From: Acinetobacter calcoaceticus
Lineage (GTDB): Bacteria; Pseudomonadota; Gammaproteobacteria; Pseudomonadales; Moraxellaceae
Direction: 5' to 3'
DNA length: 64,000 nucleotides
Assembly (NCBI RefSeq): GCF_004345325.1
Contig: NZ_SLVJ01000006.1
Coordinates: 62,001-126,000 of the forward strand
A program made the position numbers and the translations under genes. Positions 9,432 through 22,193 of the stretch are shown piece after piece; position 1 is the stretch's first letter; every line of letters starts with the position of its first letter. Under the pieces are notes generated by a model. The model was not told the DNA's origin. It saw only the letters and a program-made list of their open reading frames with translations, and made no database searches.

Positions 9432-10277
9432 ATGAACTTTAAACAATCGAGATCTCACATGAAAAAAATTTTACTTGCCAGCGTGATTGCAGTTGCAAAC
9501 ATCCAAGCCTATTCTGCGCAGCCTGCCACCCTACCGCCACAAGGCGATAGCATTGAGATAGATCCTGCTTTTGAAAAAGTAAAGCAGTTGATTCAAGCCA
9601 ATGATCTCACTGGAGCATATAAGGAATTAGAGCGCCTCGGTAAAACTGGAAATGCTCAAGCCCTGTACAATCTGGCTTATCTCAACCAAGCAGGCCAAGG
9701 CACGCCACAGAATTTTTCAAAAGCAGTACAGTACTACGAGGAAGCAGGTAAAAAAGGTTATTCGATTGCCAACTATGTTTTGGCGCAGAACTATGCTACC
9801 GGTGGCTTAGGGCTGAAAAAAGATGACAAAAAATCGCGAGATTATTTAGAGAAAGCTTCTGCTCAAGGTTTCAGCGATGCCACAGTCGAGTTGGCGGTCA
9901 TGCTGTTTGCGGAAGGTAAAGCACAATCAGATAAACTTGCATTACAAAAACTTGATCCACTTTTGAAAAAGGGTGACTATCAAGCCATGCATGCCAAAGC
10001 GCTGTATGACATTAGCCAAGGCTATGTCCGCAAGGATGCCAAATTGATTGAGCAAGGTATTTCTACCATCCAAGATTTGGGTAAAAAAGGCTATATCCCT
10101 GCGCTAATGGCCATCGGCAATATGATGACCAATGGCAATATCATCAATCAAAATCTGCCTGAAGCCAAAAAAATCTTTGCAGCATTGGCAGAGCAAAATG
10201 TCCCTCAAGCCAAAGAAAGCTTAGACGCAGTCAATCAACTGATTGCTGAGAAAGCCAAAGCGCCTGCCAAAAAATAA
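9432..10277 (+). CDS. Secreted SEL1-like (TPR-type) repeat protein
   Basis: A 281-residue exported protein with at least four SEL1-like helical repeats between about residues 60 and 270, such as AQALYNLAYLNQAGQGTPQN and SIANYVLAQNYATGGLGLKK. Such proteins usually serve as binding scaffolds. The N-terminus is a signal peptide (MKKILLASVIAVANIQAYSA). Three in-frame ATGs compete: 9417, 9432 (preceded by AAGGGA about 6 nt away, chosen here) and 9459 (start of the signal peptide proper). It sits 20 bp downstream of dsbC. A strong hairpin GGCGAAGC/GCTTCGCC follows the stop but lacks a clear T-run. Confidence 0.75.
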   Translation: MNFKQSRSHMKKILLASVIAVANIQAYSAQPATLPPQGDSIEIDPAFEKVKQLIQANDLTGAYKELERLGKTGNAQALYNLAYLNQAGQGTPQNFSKAVQYYEEAGKKGYSIANYVLAQNYATGGLGLKKDDKKSRDYLEKASAQGFSDATVELAVMLFAEGKAQSDKLALQKLDPLLKKGDYQAMHAKALYDISQGYVRKDAKLIEQGISTIQDLGKKGYIPALMAIGNMMTNGNIINQNLPEAKKIFAALAEQNVPQAKESLDAVNQLIAEKAKAPAKK

Positions 10278-10386
10278 GCCAGATTTCGGCGAAGCCTACG
10301 ATAAAGCTTCGCCATAGGATTGCTGTGTTTAAGTCATCTCAAGGTTTCGGCATCTCAAGTATTTGCCAGCTCAAGCATTCAACAAC

Positions 10387-11493
10387 TCATGCAAAAGCTT
10401 GAAACAGTGTATTGAATTCGCGAGGTTGGCAGCGCAAATACTGTGGTGCAATATTAATTTGTACTCCCAGTTTTGCTGCTGCATGCCACGGCCAGCGTGG
10501 ATCATAGAGCATTGCACGGGCCAAACCGATTGCATCTGCCTGCCCTGTTGTTAATATCTGCTCAGCCTGCTCGGCTTCTGTGATCAAGCCCACAGCGATC
10601 ACAGGTATATCCAGATGCTGCTTGATTTGGCTAGCAAAAGGCACTTGATAATGTGCACCGAGCTGAATTTTTTGCTGTGCATCCAAACCACCAGAAGACA
10701 CATGGATATATGCAGCACCCGCCTGCTGTAACAATTTACTGAGCTCGACCGACTCTTCAACGCTCCAGCCCTGCTCGACCCAATCCTGCGCTGAGATCCT
10801 TACACCGATTGGGAAATCATGGGGAATCTGTTGCTGAATGGCATTGAAAACTTCTAAGGTCAGTCGCATACGATTGGCCAAGCTGCCACCATAATGGTCT
10901 TGGCGTTGATTAGACAAAGGTGAAAGAAACTGGTGCAGCAAGTAGCCATGCGCTGCATGAATTTCAATCAGATCAAAACCCGCCATCACTGCACGTACTG
11001 CGGCTTGAGCAAAATCACCAATCACTTGCTTGATCTCAATCAGACTCAACTGATGCGGTGCCTGATCCTCAGCTTGAAAAGGCAAGTCGCTAGCAGACAC
11101 CGTTTGCCAGCCCAAAGCTGCATCCGAAGCAATCTGCTGCCGACCCAACCATGGCTTCTCACTTGATGCTTTACGGCCCGCATGCGCCAACTGCACTGCA
11201 AAAGGCATGGGCGAAAGACTTTTAACTTGTTGTAATGTTGCTTTGATCAGATCACGTTGTCGGTCATTCCATAAGCCTAGATCAGCATAACTGATACGCC
11301 CCTGCGCATTAACTGCTGTAGCCTCAATCACACAGAGACCTGCCCCTGAAAGCGCATAATTGGCCCACTGTTGTTGATGCCAAAAGCTTAATTCACCGTT
11401 TTCTGTTGCTGAATATTGGCACATCGGTGCAATGACAATCTTATTTTCAAGGGCCAAACGGCCAAACTGTATCGGTTCAAATAACATCGCCAT
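10387..11493 (-). CDS. NADH:flavin oxidoreductase, Old Yellow Enzyme family (YqjM/NamA-like)
   Basis: FMN-dependent ene-reductase, probably acting on activated C=C bonds with NADPH. The 368-residue TIM barrel shows APMCQYSA near residue 30 (the YqjM-class cysteine region), the HAGRKAS motif, HAAHGYLLHQFLSP (the substrate-anchoring His pair) and a C-terminal GQADAIGLARAMLYDP phosphate-binding segment. The start at 11493 is favoured because AGGAG lies 7 nt upstream; an ATG at 11487 is an alternative. It is convergent with the SEL1 gene and divergent from mutM. The physiological substrate cannot be read from sequence. Confidence 0.85.
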   Translation of the reverse strand: MAMLFEPIQFGRLALENKIVIAPMCQYSATENGELSFWHQQQWANYALSGAGLCVIEATAVNAQGRISYADLGLWNDRQRDLIKATLQQVKSLSPMPFAVQLAHAGRKASSEKPWLGRQQIASDAALGWQTVSASDLPFQAEDQAPHQLSLIEIKQVIGDFAQAAVRAVMAGFDLIEIHAAHGYLLHQFLSPLSNQRQDHYGGSLANRMRLTLEVFNAIQQQIPHDFPIGVRISAQDWVEQGWSVEESVELSKLLQQAGAAYIHVSSGGLDAQQKIQLGAHYQVPFASQIKQHLDIPVIAVGLITEAEQAEQILTTGQADAIGLARAMLYDPRWPWHAAAKLGVQINIAPQYLRCQPREFNTLFQAFA

Positions 11494-11710
11494 CACTTCA
11501 CTCCTGTCTATTTTTCATGAAGATTCACTCATGTTGAGCAGATCTGATATTAAACAAGGCTTAAGATATCATTGGTTTAACTATCCCACCAGCGTTAGTC
11601 TTTGCTGTTTAACGATGCTCAGATTGCAGCTATCAACTATGCAAAGCCTTTATAGACTGTGCCAACTGCCCTAGAATAGAGTGAAAATTCTCATTGATCC
11701 TGAGTGCGCT

Positions 11711-12529
11711 ATGCCCGAGTTACCTGAAGTTGAAACCACCAAAACCAGTTTGATGCCACTGATTCAACAACAGGTTATCAACATCGAAGTCCGTGAATCA
11801 CGTTTGCGTTGGCCGATTCCAGCAGACATCAGCAAGCTCAAAGGACAGAAACTGATTCAGCTCAGTCGCCGTTCTAAATATATTATTGCGGAGTTTGAAC
11901 AAGATCGCATGCTTTGGCATCTGGGCATGTCAGGCAGCTTCCGACTCTGTGAGCCAGATCATGAATTACGTAAACATGATCACTTGCGGATGAGCTTTGA
12001 TGATGTTGAATTGCGCTATCACGACCCACGCCGCTTTGGTTGCATTCTTTGGTTAGACGAACAGCATCAAGCCAAGTTACTGACCCCGCTCGGCCCTGAA
12101 CCACTGAGCGATGCTTTCAATGCAGAATATTTGGCTGAGAAACTCAAATCCAAAAAGGTCGGCATAAAAATTGCAATTATGGATAATCACATCGTGGTTG
12201 GGGTTGGCAATATTTATGCGACTGAGTGTTTATTTCTACTCGGTATCCATCCTGCTCAACCCGCTTCGAGTCTAAATCAGGCACAGATTGCAGCCTTGGT
12301 CGTTGAGATCAAAAAGATTTTGCAACAGGCAATCACCTTAGGTGGCACCACCTTGAGAGACTATAGCAATGCGATGGGTGAAAATGGTTACTTCCAACAA
12401 ACCCTATTGGCCTATGGTCGTAATGGCGAAATGTGTGTGCAATGTGAGACCACCTTGCAAAGTATCAAACTTGGACAACGTGCCAGTGTCTACTGCCCAG
12501 AATGCCAAGCTTTACGTAAAACTGAGTGA
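11711..12529 (+). CDS. mutM: Formamidopyrimidine-DNA glycosylase MutM/Fpg
   Basis: Base-excision repair enzyme removing 8-oxoguanine and formamidopyrimidines, with AP lyase activity. The start at 11711 gives MPELPEVE, so Pro2 and Glu3 (Pro1 and Glu2 after Met removal) are in place as catalytic residues. An upstream frame extension must be excluded for this reason. MDNHIVVGVGNIYATE marks the helix-two-turn-helix, and MCVQCETTLQ...VYCPECQ supplies the zinc finger. The 272-residue length is typical. Downstream lies a small parvulin gene with a separate ribosome binding site. Confidence 0.95.
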   Translation: MPELPEVETTKTSLMPLIQQQVINIEVRESRLRWPIPADISKLKGQKLIQLSRRSKYIIAEFEQDRMLWHLGMSGSFRLCEPDHELRKHDHLRMSFDDVELRYHDPRRFGCILWLDEQHQAKLLTPLGPEPLSDAFNAEYLAEKLKSKKVGIKIAIMDNHIVVGVGNIYATECLFLLGIHPAQPASSLNQAQIAALVVEIKKILQQAITLGGTTLRDYSNAMGENGYFQQTLLAYGRNGEMCVQCETTLQSIKLGQRASVYCPECQALRKTE

Positions 12530-12587
12530 TCCGGCCTCGAAGCACTTATACCGTTTAAATGAGCAATGACATAACAGGAATGATTCT

Positions 12588-12872
12588 ATGAAAACAGCGA
12601 TCGTGCGACATATCTTAGTCAAAGACAAAGATTTTGCGGAACAATTAAAGCAGAGAATTCAATCGGGAACTGACTTTGCTACGATAGCAAAACAGCATTC
12701 TACTTGTCGGTCAGCCAGCAAAGGCGGTGAATTAGGCGAAGTAAAAAAAGGTCAATTGGTTCCTGTCATCGATCGCTTGGTGTTTAGCGCTGCGGAACGT
12801 GTACTACATGGTCCGATCAAAAGCCAATTCGGTTTTCACCTACTTGAAATCAAATTTCGAATGGATTTTTGA
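12588..12872 (+). CDS. ppiC: Single-domain parvulin peptidyl-prolyl isomerase (PpiC-like)
   Basis: A 94-residue cytosolic parvulin: one PpiC-type rotamase domain and nothing else. The sequence shows RHILVKD at the start, the central STCRSASKGGELGEVKKGQ block and the final FGFHLLEI strand, all parvulin landmarks. Lack of a signal peptide points to the cytoplasm, as for E. coli PpiC. The gene lies 58 bp after mutM and could be co-transcribed. An inverted repeat CCTCAGT/ACTGAGG about 20 bp after the stop lacks a T-run. Confidence 0.9.
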   Translation: MKTAIVRHILVKDKDFAEQLKQRIQSGTDFATIAKQHSTCRSASKGGELGEVKKGQLVPVIDRLVFSAAERVLHGPIKSQFGFHLLEIKFRMDF

Positions 12873-12925
12873 TTTCAGTGCGCATCTACATCCTCAGTTC
12901 AGTCTAGGGCAGACTGAGGAACTCA

Positions 12926-13885
12926 TCATAAGCAAGTGCGTTGCTGTGAGCTTGTCATTGCTATAGTGGCTTCTTGAGTGTAGCGTTGATCAATAAGCTT
13001 GCTATCTTCCACTGTTGTAATAGCAGCGCATTCAGGTTGAGCCACAAATAAGGATTTAAGATCTGAAAGTGCAAGCTTAGAAGGCTGTTCAATTTCCACA
13101 ATTGGATTATCTTGATCTTGAGCTGACTTACGATGAATGTGCACCGCCTCAAGTAAATTCAATCGCAATGGCTCATCCCCAATCATCGCTTGTAAAGGTG
13201 CTGGCAACATGGCGTATTCTGGTGCAGGCTCCTCTACTCCACGATAATCTATATAATCATCATGGCGGCAGCGGATTTTTTTCATAAAATTACTTTCATC
13301 CCCCAAGGTGTTATTGGTACGGATGCTTTGGGCCACGCCTTCTAAGCTAATGATTAAATATGTACTCCTCTGATTTTCAATCATCATTAATGGTTGTAAC
13401 TCTTGCAACATATTTTGATGAGTGGCCTTGATCGGACCTAAGGAAATTTGATTGTTGATGACCTGGTATTGACCTTGCAATTGAATCACATCGAGCACTT
13501 GATCCACTTGTGAGTCCCATTTTTTTTGAAAAATGAGTAATTCAAAGCGCTGATCTTTCATACCAAGAATAGTATGCTTGCCATGATTGTCCCGACTGAT
13601 ATAAATGCCATTTTCATTGTTTTTTGGGTTATCGTTTTGTTGGCTATAATTTTTACATATCGCCTCAATCTCTGGCCGAATTGATAGACTGAAATCTTTT
13701 AAAAACTGTTGATCGATATTGGATTGAAATTTATCAGCAAAGCCCGAAAGTTGCTTCCCTGTATCGAATTGCTGATCACAACCCGCAATCAAACTGATTA
13801 CGATGCTATAGCAAGATACAGGTAATAACGTTTTGATGAGGCTCAATTGATTAACCTTTGTTGGCTGAACGAATCCACTAAACAT
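12926..13885 (-). CDS. Putative lipoprotein of unknown function
   Basis: A 319-residue protein that I do not recognise. The N-terminus has a hydrophobic stretch ending in the lipobox LIAGC (Cys at about 35), suggesting lipidation and anchoring to a membrane. The leader is longer than usual (34 residues) because only one ATG is available; an internal TTG near LSLIKTLLP could be the true start. The mature part is mixed alpha/beta and contains CRHDDYIDYRG near residue 210. It is a single gene, convergent with ppiC. Confidence 0.6.
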   Translation of the reverse strand: MFSGFVQPTKVNQLSLIKTLLPVSCYSIVISLIAGCDQQFDTGKQLSGFADKFQSNIDQQFLKDFSLSIRPEIEAICKNYSQQNDNPKNNENGIYISRDNHGKHTILGMKDQRFELLIFQKKWDSQVDQVLDVIQLQGQYQVINNQISLGPIKATHQNMLQELQPLMMIENQRSTYLIISLEGVAQSIRTNNTLGDESNFMKKIRCRHDDYIDYRGVEEPAPEYAMLPAPLQAMIGDEPLRLNLLEAVHIHRKSAQDQDNPIVEIEQPSKLALSDLKSLFVAQPECAAITTVEDSKLIDQRYTQEATIAMTSSQQRTCL

Positions 13886-14035
13886 AAAAATACATTAAGT
13901 AGATTTTGTATAAATATTAATTAACACTAATTAATAATTAATAAATACAACTTAACAATAGGATTCTACATTCTCTAGTCTCACCCTTCCTCAAACAGCT
14001 CGAATGATAAATTGGATATTTCTGCAGCTTAGGGA

Positions 14036-14067
14036 TAAAAAAACGCGACTCAGAAGCGTCGCGTTTT
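14036..14067 (-). terminator. Terminator after mscL
   Basis: Stem AAACGCGAC/GTCGCGTTT followed on the minus strand by a T-run. It lies about 20 bp beyond the mscL stop. Confidence 0.85.
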
Positions 14068-14088
14068 GTATTTAAAAATTTGATTGGT

Positions 14089-14517
14089 TTAGCGTTTTTT
14101 TAACTCATCGCGGATTTCACGTAACAATTCGATATCTTCAGGCGTAGCGGCTGGTGCAGGTGCAGCTTCTTGTTTTTGGCGCATACGATTAATCGCTTTC
14201 ACCATCAAAAACACCACCCAAGCCAAGATAACAAAGTTCAATAAAATGGTCAGGAAGTTACCATAGGTCAAGACATTAATCCCAGCCTTGGTCAATTGAT
14301 CCAAAGACTCAAGTTGATTCGGATTATCACCCAATACAATGAATTTCTGAGTGAAATCTACACCACCACCCGTGATCATCGTGATCAGTGGCATGATGAT
14401 GTCTTTCACCAACGAATCGACAATCTTACCGAATGCTCCACCAATAATCACACCAACAGCCAAGTCGATCATATTGCCTTTTACCGCAAATTCGCGGAAT
14501 TCTTTAACAATGCTCAT
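14089..14517 (-). CDS. mscL: Large-conductance mechanosensitive channel MscL
   Basis: Homopentameric inner-membrane channel that releases solutes on hypo-osmotic shock. The 142-residue sequence starts [23 protein letters not shown], with the amphipathic N-terminal helix and TM1 ([19 protein letters not shown]). TM2 lies at about 75-100 ([16 protein letters not shown]), and a charged C-terminal helix ends in [11 protein letters not shown]. Length and all segments match the family. It is monocistronic with its own terminator. Confidence 0.97.
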   Translation of the reverse strand: MSIVKEFREFAVKGNMIDLAVGVIIGGAFGKIVDSLVKDIIMPLITMITGGGVDFTQKFIVLGDNPNQLESLDQLTKAGINVLTYGNFLTILLNFVILAWVVFLMVKAINRMRQKQEAAPAPAATPEDIELLREIRDELKKR

Positions 14518-14641
14518 GTAGAGTCTCCAGTTTTTTTCATGTTTATTTATGTGACGAAGTATACTTTATTTTACGATATATATTTCCACCTAATTTACTC
14601 GGTTTAATATATTTTCCAATATTTTATTGAATTTTTCATAC

Positions 14642-14679
14642 AAAAAAAACCGCGACTTTTATTCAAGTCGCGGTTTTTC
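14642..14679 (-). terminator. Terminator after typA
   Basis: A near-perfect palindrome, AAAACCGCGACTT and AAGTCGCGGTTTT, with A and T runs on either side. It could work in both directions and separates typA from the mscL promoter region. Confidence 0.85.
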
Positions 14680-14706
14680 CAACCGAATTAGATAGGTTTA
14701 AATCAA

Positions 14707-16563
14707 TTACATACCACGTGAAGCACGTTTACGATCGTTTTCAGTCAAGAATTTCTTACGAATACGAACAGACTTAGGTGTAACTTCAACGAGTTCGTCA
14801 TCTTCAATGAACTCAAGCGCTTGCTCAAGTGTGAAGCGAATTGCTGGCGTTAATGTCAACGCTTCATCAGTACCAGAAGCACGCATGTTGGTTAATTGTT
14901 TGGCTTTAGTTGGGTTAACCACCATGTCGTCTGAACGTGAGTTCATACCAACGATCATACCTTCGTATACTTCAAGCTGTGGTTCAGCAAATAGACGACC
15001 ACGGTCCTGCAATGTGAATAGTGCAAATGCCAAACAAGTACCATTAACCATAGAGATCAATACACCGTTTTGACGTTTAGCAACTGCACCCTGCTTCGCA
15101 ACACCATAATGCGAGAAGCTAGATGTCATGATGCCTGTACCTGAAGTTAAAGTCAGGAATTCAGAACGGAAACCGATTAAGCCACGTGAAGGAACAGTTG
15201 CTTCAATACGGATACGGCCTTTGCCGTCAACTTCCATATTGGTCATTTCGCCTTTACGTGTACCCATTTGCTCCATGATCGAACCTTGATGTTGTTCTTC
15301 CACATCAAAAGTTACGTTTTCATACGGTTCGTTAATCACACCGTCGATTTCTTTCATGATCACTTGCGGACGAGAAACACCCATCTCGAAGCCTTCACGA
15401 CGCATGTTTTCGATCAATACAGATAAATGAAGCTCACCACGACCTGAAACTTTGAAACGGTCTGGGCTGTCAGTATCTTCTACACGAAGCGCAACGTTGT
15501 GGATCAACTCACGATCTAGACGTTCACGAATATTACGTGAAGTAACGAACTTACCTTCGCGACCCGCAAATGGTGAGTTGTTAACTTGGAACGTCATCGA
15601 TACTGTTGGTTCATCTACAGACAATGGCGGTAAAGCTTCAACATTTTTCGGATCACAAATCGTGTCAGAAATGTTTAATGCATCAATACCTGTAATACAT
15701 ACGATATCACCAGCAGACGCTGAATCAACATCGATACGCTCTAGACCATGGTAGCCCATGATTTTCAAGATACGACCGTTACGAGTTTTGCCTTCTTTGT
15801 CGACAACAGTAACAGGGGTATTGGTTTTAACAGAACCACGTTGAATACGGCCAATACCGATTACACCAACAAAGCTGTTGTAATCAAGTGAAGACACTTG
15901 CATTTGGAATGGACCTTCAACATCAACTGCTGGTGGTTCAACGATATCAACGATCGTTTCATACAATGGAGTCATATCTTCAGCAAGTTCTTCTGGTGAA
16001 GGACCTGCAACACCACGTAAGCCTGAAGCATAAACAATTGGGAAATCCAATTGCTCATCAGTAGCGCCTAAGCTATCAAACAAATCAAATACTTGATCGA
16101 TAACCCAATCTGGACGTGCGCTTGGCTTGTCGACTTTGTTGATGATCACGATTGGTTTCAAACCACGTGCGAACGCTTTTTGCGTTACAAAACGTGTTTG
16201 TGGCATTGGACCTTCTTGAGAATCGACAAGAAGCAATACACAGTCTACCATCGACATTACACGTTCTACTTCACCACCAAAGTCGGCGTGTCCCGGGGTG
16301 TCGACGATGTTGATACGGTATTCAGTATTGGTACGCTTATCTAACCATTTAATTGCGGTATTTTTCGCCAAAATGGTAATACCACGTTCGCTTTCAATCG
16401 CACCTGAGTCCATGACGCGTTCAATCTCGCCTGCGCGATCACCGAGTGCACCAGATTGTTGTAGCAACTTGTCGACAAGCGTCGTTTTACCATGGTCGAC
16501 GTGAGCGATAATAGCGATATTACGCAAAGTCTTGATATTGTTAATAGAATTTGAATCGGTCAT
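14707..16563 (-). CDS. typA: Ribosome-associated GTPase TypA/BipA
   Basis: Translational GTPase of the EF-G family involved in 50S assembly and in growth at low temperature or under stress. From the start at 16563 (618 residues) the G domain shows AHVDHGKTTLVD (P-loop, about 20-31), RGITI (switch I), DTPGHADFGGEVER (G3) and NKVDKP (G4). EF-G-like domains II, III and V follow, then the TypA-specific C-terminal domain. A longer frame to 16608 is rejected because MTDSNSINN has the usual N-terminal spacing to the P-loop. Confidence 0.96.
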   Translation of the reverse strand: MTDSNSINNIKTLRNIAIIAHVDHGKTTLVDKLLQQSGALGDRAGEIERVMDSGAIESERGITILAKNTAIKWLDKRTNTEYRINIVDTPGHADFGGEVERVMSMVDCVLLLVDSQEGPMPQTRFVTQKAFARGLKPIVIINKVDKPSARPDWVIDQVFDLFDSLGATDEQLDFPIVYASGLRGVAGPSPEELAEDMTPLYETIVDIVEPPAVDVEGPFQMQVSSLDYNSFVGVIGIGRIQRGSVKTNTPVTVVDKEGKTRNGRILKIMGYHGLERIDVDSASAGDIVCITGIDALNISDTICDPKNVEALPPLSVDEPTVSMTFQVNNSPFAGREGKFVTSRNIRERLDRELIHNVALRVEDTDSPDRFKVSGRGELHLSVLIENMRREGFEMGVSRPQVIMKEIDGVINEPYENVTFDVEEQHQGSIMEQMGTRKGEMTNMEVDGKGRIRIEATVPSRGLIGFRSEFLTLTSGTGIMTSSFSHYGVAKQGAVAKRQNGVLISMVNGTCLAFALFTLQDRGRLFAEPQLEVYEGMIVGMNSRSDDMVVNPTKAKQLTNMRASGTDEALTLTPAIRFTLEQALEFIEDDELVEVTPKSVRIRKKFLTENDRKRASRGM

Positions 16564-17107
16564 AAAAATCTCAGCCAAATATTTACACAATTGAAAAGAA
16601 ACCCTCAATTGTGCAATGGCGCATACAATTAAGTTGTCGCAGATTATACAGACTAGCGAAAATTCAATAAACTTTTTTTACAAAGCATTTTCATTGTAAT
16701 GCTTTCACACATTTGGTTGACTTTTGCGAATTGGTCTAACAATTGTGAAATATGGGCTATACAGCTGAGTTATTCACCCAACTGCCAATGTATGCTCAAT
16801 TGTATTTCAATGGTTTATACGGTGGTTCATTTGGCTTTCTCTGATTCACATCAACAGAAAATCCAAATATTTCACTGAATTTACGCTGCTTTAGCAGCAG
16901 ATTTAGTCTGTAATGAGGGGGCGGAATAGCATGTTGCGCTACTGCTAGGTCCGATTATACTCGCATAGCCTAACGACTTTCATAGATAAGTCCATCTTTT
17001 ATAGGCATTAACATCTAAAGCCAGCAAGAAAAATAGTCTTAAACCATATTGCCGAAAGGTTTTGCGTAGTATAAGAGAAAACGGGGTGAATTTAATACAT
17101 TTTCCAA
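16564..17107. other. Intergenic region between typA and astE (about 540 bp)
   Basis: No convincing gene. On the minus strand it holds the typA promoter region and whatever ends the ast transcript. Visible elements are an inverted repeat AATTGGTCTAACAATT (16729-16744) just after a TTGACT hexamer (16717-16722), and a short hairpin GCTGCTTTAGCAGC (16885-16898). Neither has a T-run, so I cannot assign a terminator or small RNA. Confidence 0.5.
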
Positions 17108-18301
17108 TTAAATCTCTTCTAAAACTAATGCGGCCCTCAAACCCTGTTTCACCTTTGGGTTCGGAAACAAGATGAAGACCTGAGGTTGACTTACCACATA
17201 GTCGTAATTTTCAGGTTCAGGCTGTAGTGCCAAATTGCCGTAGGCGGGTTGCTCACGACAATCCAAGGTTGTTAGCGGCTGAATCGTATTGCTTGCTGCT
17301 ACTTGAATTTGTTCATCCGATGCAGATGCACTTTGATGGGCATAACAACCCTCATTGACGACGATCTGGCTCTCCTGATCTGGCTTAGACAGTTCAGACT
17401 TCAATTGCTCAGCCTTAAACGTCTTGGCCTTTGACTGCGTGGCGATGATGTCATTTTGGTGAAAGACGGAAAAGTTGGCCGCATCATCCGTCAGATTCAG
17501 TTGAAAATCTTCCGCAGTTTTAATGATTGAATCAATCACTTTAAACTGGCGTAACCGCGGTTTCTGTCGCGACGGGAGGCGCTGCTCACTGACGACGGCG
17601 CGAATGACGCGGTCAATCGCTGCAAATTGATGCAAGTCATTTTGACCAAATGGTCTGGCCTGCCCCAACTCCAAGGTCACACTCGCCGCAAGATGATTTG
17701 AACTACTAAAATGAGTGAAGGTTCGCCCAACTGCGTTGTGATACACGATTGCATCCAAATCTGCCGCTTCTAAACACTGCAACACATACTGGTCATAAGC
17801 ATGCGTTTGATAAGGAAACAGTGCAAAGGTGGGCAGTAATGAAGCACGAATTGCAGTATGCAGGTCGAAATGATAGCGCTTGGATTGTATTGGATGACGC
17901 TCAAAGAATCGAGTCACTTGCTGTTCAAGGGTTTGAGCACGGCGTGGCTCTTCAGCATCACCCAGTTTTAGATAAGCGCCACAAAACATTCGATTTAAAT
18001 CATTTTCGATATAACGTTGTCCAGATCGAATCGCAGCCGGATTCCCCAAGATACACAACAAGCGCACCCCGAGTCTGAGCTTTCCAGACAACAGATCTAG
18101 ACACAACTGCGCCAAGAGCTCAATGGGTGCAGTTTCGTTACCATGGATTCCCGCAGAAAGCACAATATCTTTTTCATAGGCATGTCGCGGCGTCAGTTCC
18201 AGTATCCCATTATCCAACCATTGCCAGTTAAGATCTTTGGTTTCTCCAAACTGGCTCTGGGGTTGTTGCTGTTGCAATAGCAAACCTAGAAAATCAAACA
18301 T
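17108..18301 (-). CDS. astE: Succinylglutamate desuccinylase AstE (with extra C-terminal segment)
   Basis: Last enzyme of the arginine succinyltransferase pathway; it hydrolyses N-succinylglutamate to succinate and glutamate. Zinc ligands are visible as GIHGNETAP (His53, Glu56) and DLHTA (His148), with [12 protein letters not shown] carrying the catalytic-loop region. The protein has 397 residues against about 320 in E. coli. The extra 70 or so residues, about 290-365, lie between [11 protein letters not shown] and the conserved [20 protein letters not shown] end. They are hydrophilic and rich in Ser, Gln and Ala. It is the fifth gene of astCADBE, 19 bp after astB. Confidence 0.93.
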   Translation of the reverse strand: MFDFLGLLLQQQQPQSQFGETKDLNWQWLDNGILELTPRHAYEKDIVLSAGIHGNETAPIELLAQLCLDLLSGKLRLGVRLLCILGNPAAIRSGQRYIENDLNRMFCGAYLKLGDAEEPRRAQTLEQQVTRFFERHPIQSKRYHFDLHTAIRASLLPTFALFPYQTHAYDQYVLQCLEAADLDAIVYHNAVGRTFTHFSSSNHLAASVTLELGQARPFGQNDLHQFAAIDRVIRAVVSEQRLPSRQKPRLRQFKVIDSIIKTAEDFQLNLTDDAANFSVFHQNDIIATQSKAKTFKAEQLKSELSKPDQESQIVVNEGCYAHQSASASDEQIQVAASNTIQPLTTLDCREQPAYGNLALQPEPENYDYVVSQPQVFILFPNPKVKQGLRAALVLEEI

Positions 18302-18320
18302 GTGCTTTGCAGACTCCTGC

Positions 18321-19661
18321 TTATTTTTGGAAATGATAGACCGAACCCAAGCCGAGTATCTGAGTCAATTCATCCAATGCACCACGACTTTGTAGCAGCA
18401 ACTCTGGGTCAGCCAAATCTGCTTGGGACAATTGATCACGATAATAACGATCCACCCAAAGATTCAACCGCTCAAATAATGCGTCATTCATTAGTACTTG
18501 CGGATTTATTGCTTCAAGCTCAGCTTGATTGACGGCGACCCGTAAACGTAAGCAGGCAGGTCCACCGCCATTACGCATACTTTCTCGTAGGTCAAAAACT
18601 TTGATGTCGTCAATGGGTGTTCCCATTGCAATCATGTCAGTCAGATAAGACCACACCGCTGTATTTTGACGTGACTCTTCAGGAACCACGATACTCATAC
18701 CACCATCTGCACGGGTCAGAATTTGACTATTAAACAGATAAGTCGACACAGCATCTGCAACAGAAACCCGTTGGTCAGGCACTTCTATCGATACCAGATC
18801 ATGACCTAAATCAGCCATCTTGGTTCGAATCTCAGCCAAAGCTTGGCCTTGATTTAAAAATGCATGTTGATGATGAAACAACACTTGCTGATTGCTGACC
18901 GCGATAACATCGTTATGAAATACACCTTGGTCAATCACATCAGGATGTTGCTGTATAAAGACCGTTTTGCTCGGATCGAGTTGATGTAAACGTGCGATGG
19001 CCTCACTGGCCTCACGTGATTGTCTTGCTGGATAACGCTGAGGACCTGCTACTCCACCCAAAAACTGTTGACCGTAGACAAAAACTTGCACAGCGGCCCG
19101 ATCATAGGCGCCGCCCAATCGATTATGGTTTGCAGCCCCCTCATCACCAAATAATGCCACCTCTGGCAATGCCGCATGATGGACAAAATGACGCTCATTG
19201 TTAAACATCGCCGCCAAAATTTGGCTGGTGGTGCTATGTTCAATCGAACGATGAAATTTGTTATTTAGGTTTGCAGCAGTGAAATGTATCCGACCATCGG
19301 CGCTATCAGCGGAGGGAGATACCGTCCCAGCATTGGCAGTCCACATACATGAAGCCGAACTCAGTGCTGATAACAACTCTGGCGCACGCTTTAATGCCGA
19401 TGCAATCACTTGCTGGTCAGTTCCCGTAAAGCCCAAACTTCTCAAGCTTGGTACATGCGGTCGCTCCTGAGGTGCAAATACGCCTTGCTTAAGACCTAAA
19501 TCTGCCAAAGCTTTCATCTTCAACAAGCCTTGCTTGGCCGCCAACTTAGGATTGGACATCTGTTGGCGATGCTTGGTCGATGCTTCGTTACCAAAGGATA
19601 AGCCTGCATAGTGATGTGTAGGCCCCACTAAACCATCAAAATTTACTTCATAGCCTGACAT
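18321..19661 (-). CDS. astB: N-succinylarginine dihydrolase AstB
   Basis: Second enzyme of the AST pathway, converting N2-succinylarginine to N2-succinylornithine, ammonia and CO2. It belongs to the guanidino-modifying fold. The N-terminus [22 protein letters not shown] is typical, and [11 protein letters not shown] holds the catalytic Cys near the end. Length is 446 residues. The ATG at 19661 is chosen over an upstream GTG (19673). It follows astD in the operon with a gap of about 20 bp. Confidence 0.96.
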   Translation of the reverse strand: MSGYEVNFDGLVGPTHHYAGLSFGNEASTKHRQQMSNPKLAAKQGLLKMKALADLGLKQGVFAPQERPHVPSLRSLGFTGTDQQVIASALKRAPELLSALSSASCMWTANAGTVSPSADSADGRIHFTAANLNNKFHRSIEHSTTSQILAAMFNNERHFVHHAALPEVALFGDEGAANHNRLGGAYDRAAVQVFVYGQQFLGGVAGPQRYPARQSREASEAIARLHQLDPSKTVFIQQHPDVIDQGVFHNDVIAVSNQQVLFHHQHAFLNQGQALAEIRTKMADLGHDLVSIEVPDQRVSVADAVSTYLFNSQILTRADGGMSIVVPEESRQNTAVWSYLTDMIAMGTPIDDIKVFDLRESMRNGGGPACLRLRVAVNQAELEAINPQVLMNDALFERLNLWVDRYYRDQLSQADLADPELLLQSRGALDELTQILGLGSVYHFQK

Positions 19662-19682
19662 TTTGTTCTCCACGCAGACTCA

Positions 19683-22183
<2,501 letters not shown>

Positions 22184-22193
22184 ATTGGCTGGC

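Noticed and set aside
14807..16504. Several plus-strand ORFs opposite typA
   Set aside because: Antisense shadows of a well-supported gene with no ribosome binding sites.
16564..17107. Small RNA or tRNA-like gene in the typA-astE gap
   Set aside because: Short hairpins are present, but there is no cloverleaf, promoter-terminator pair or known motif.
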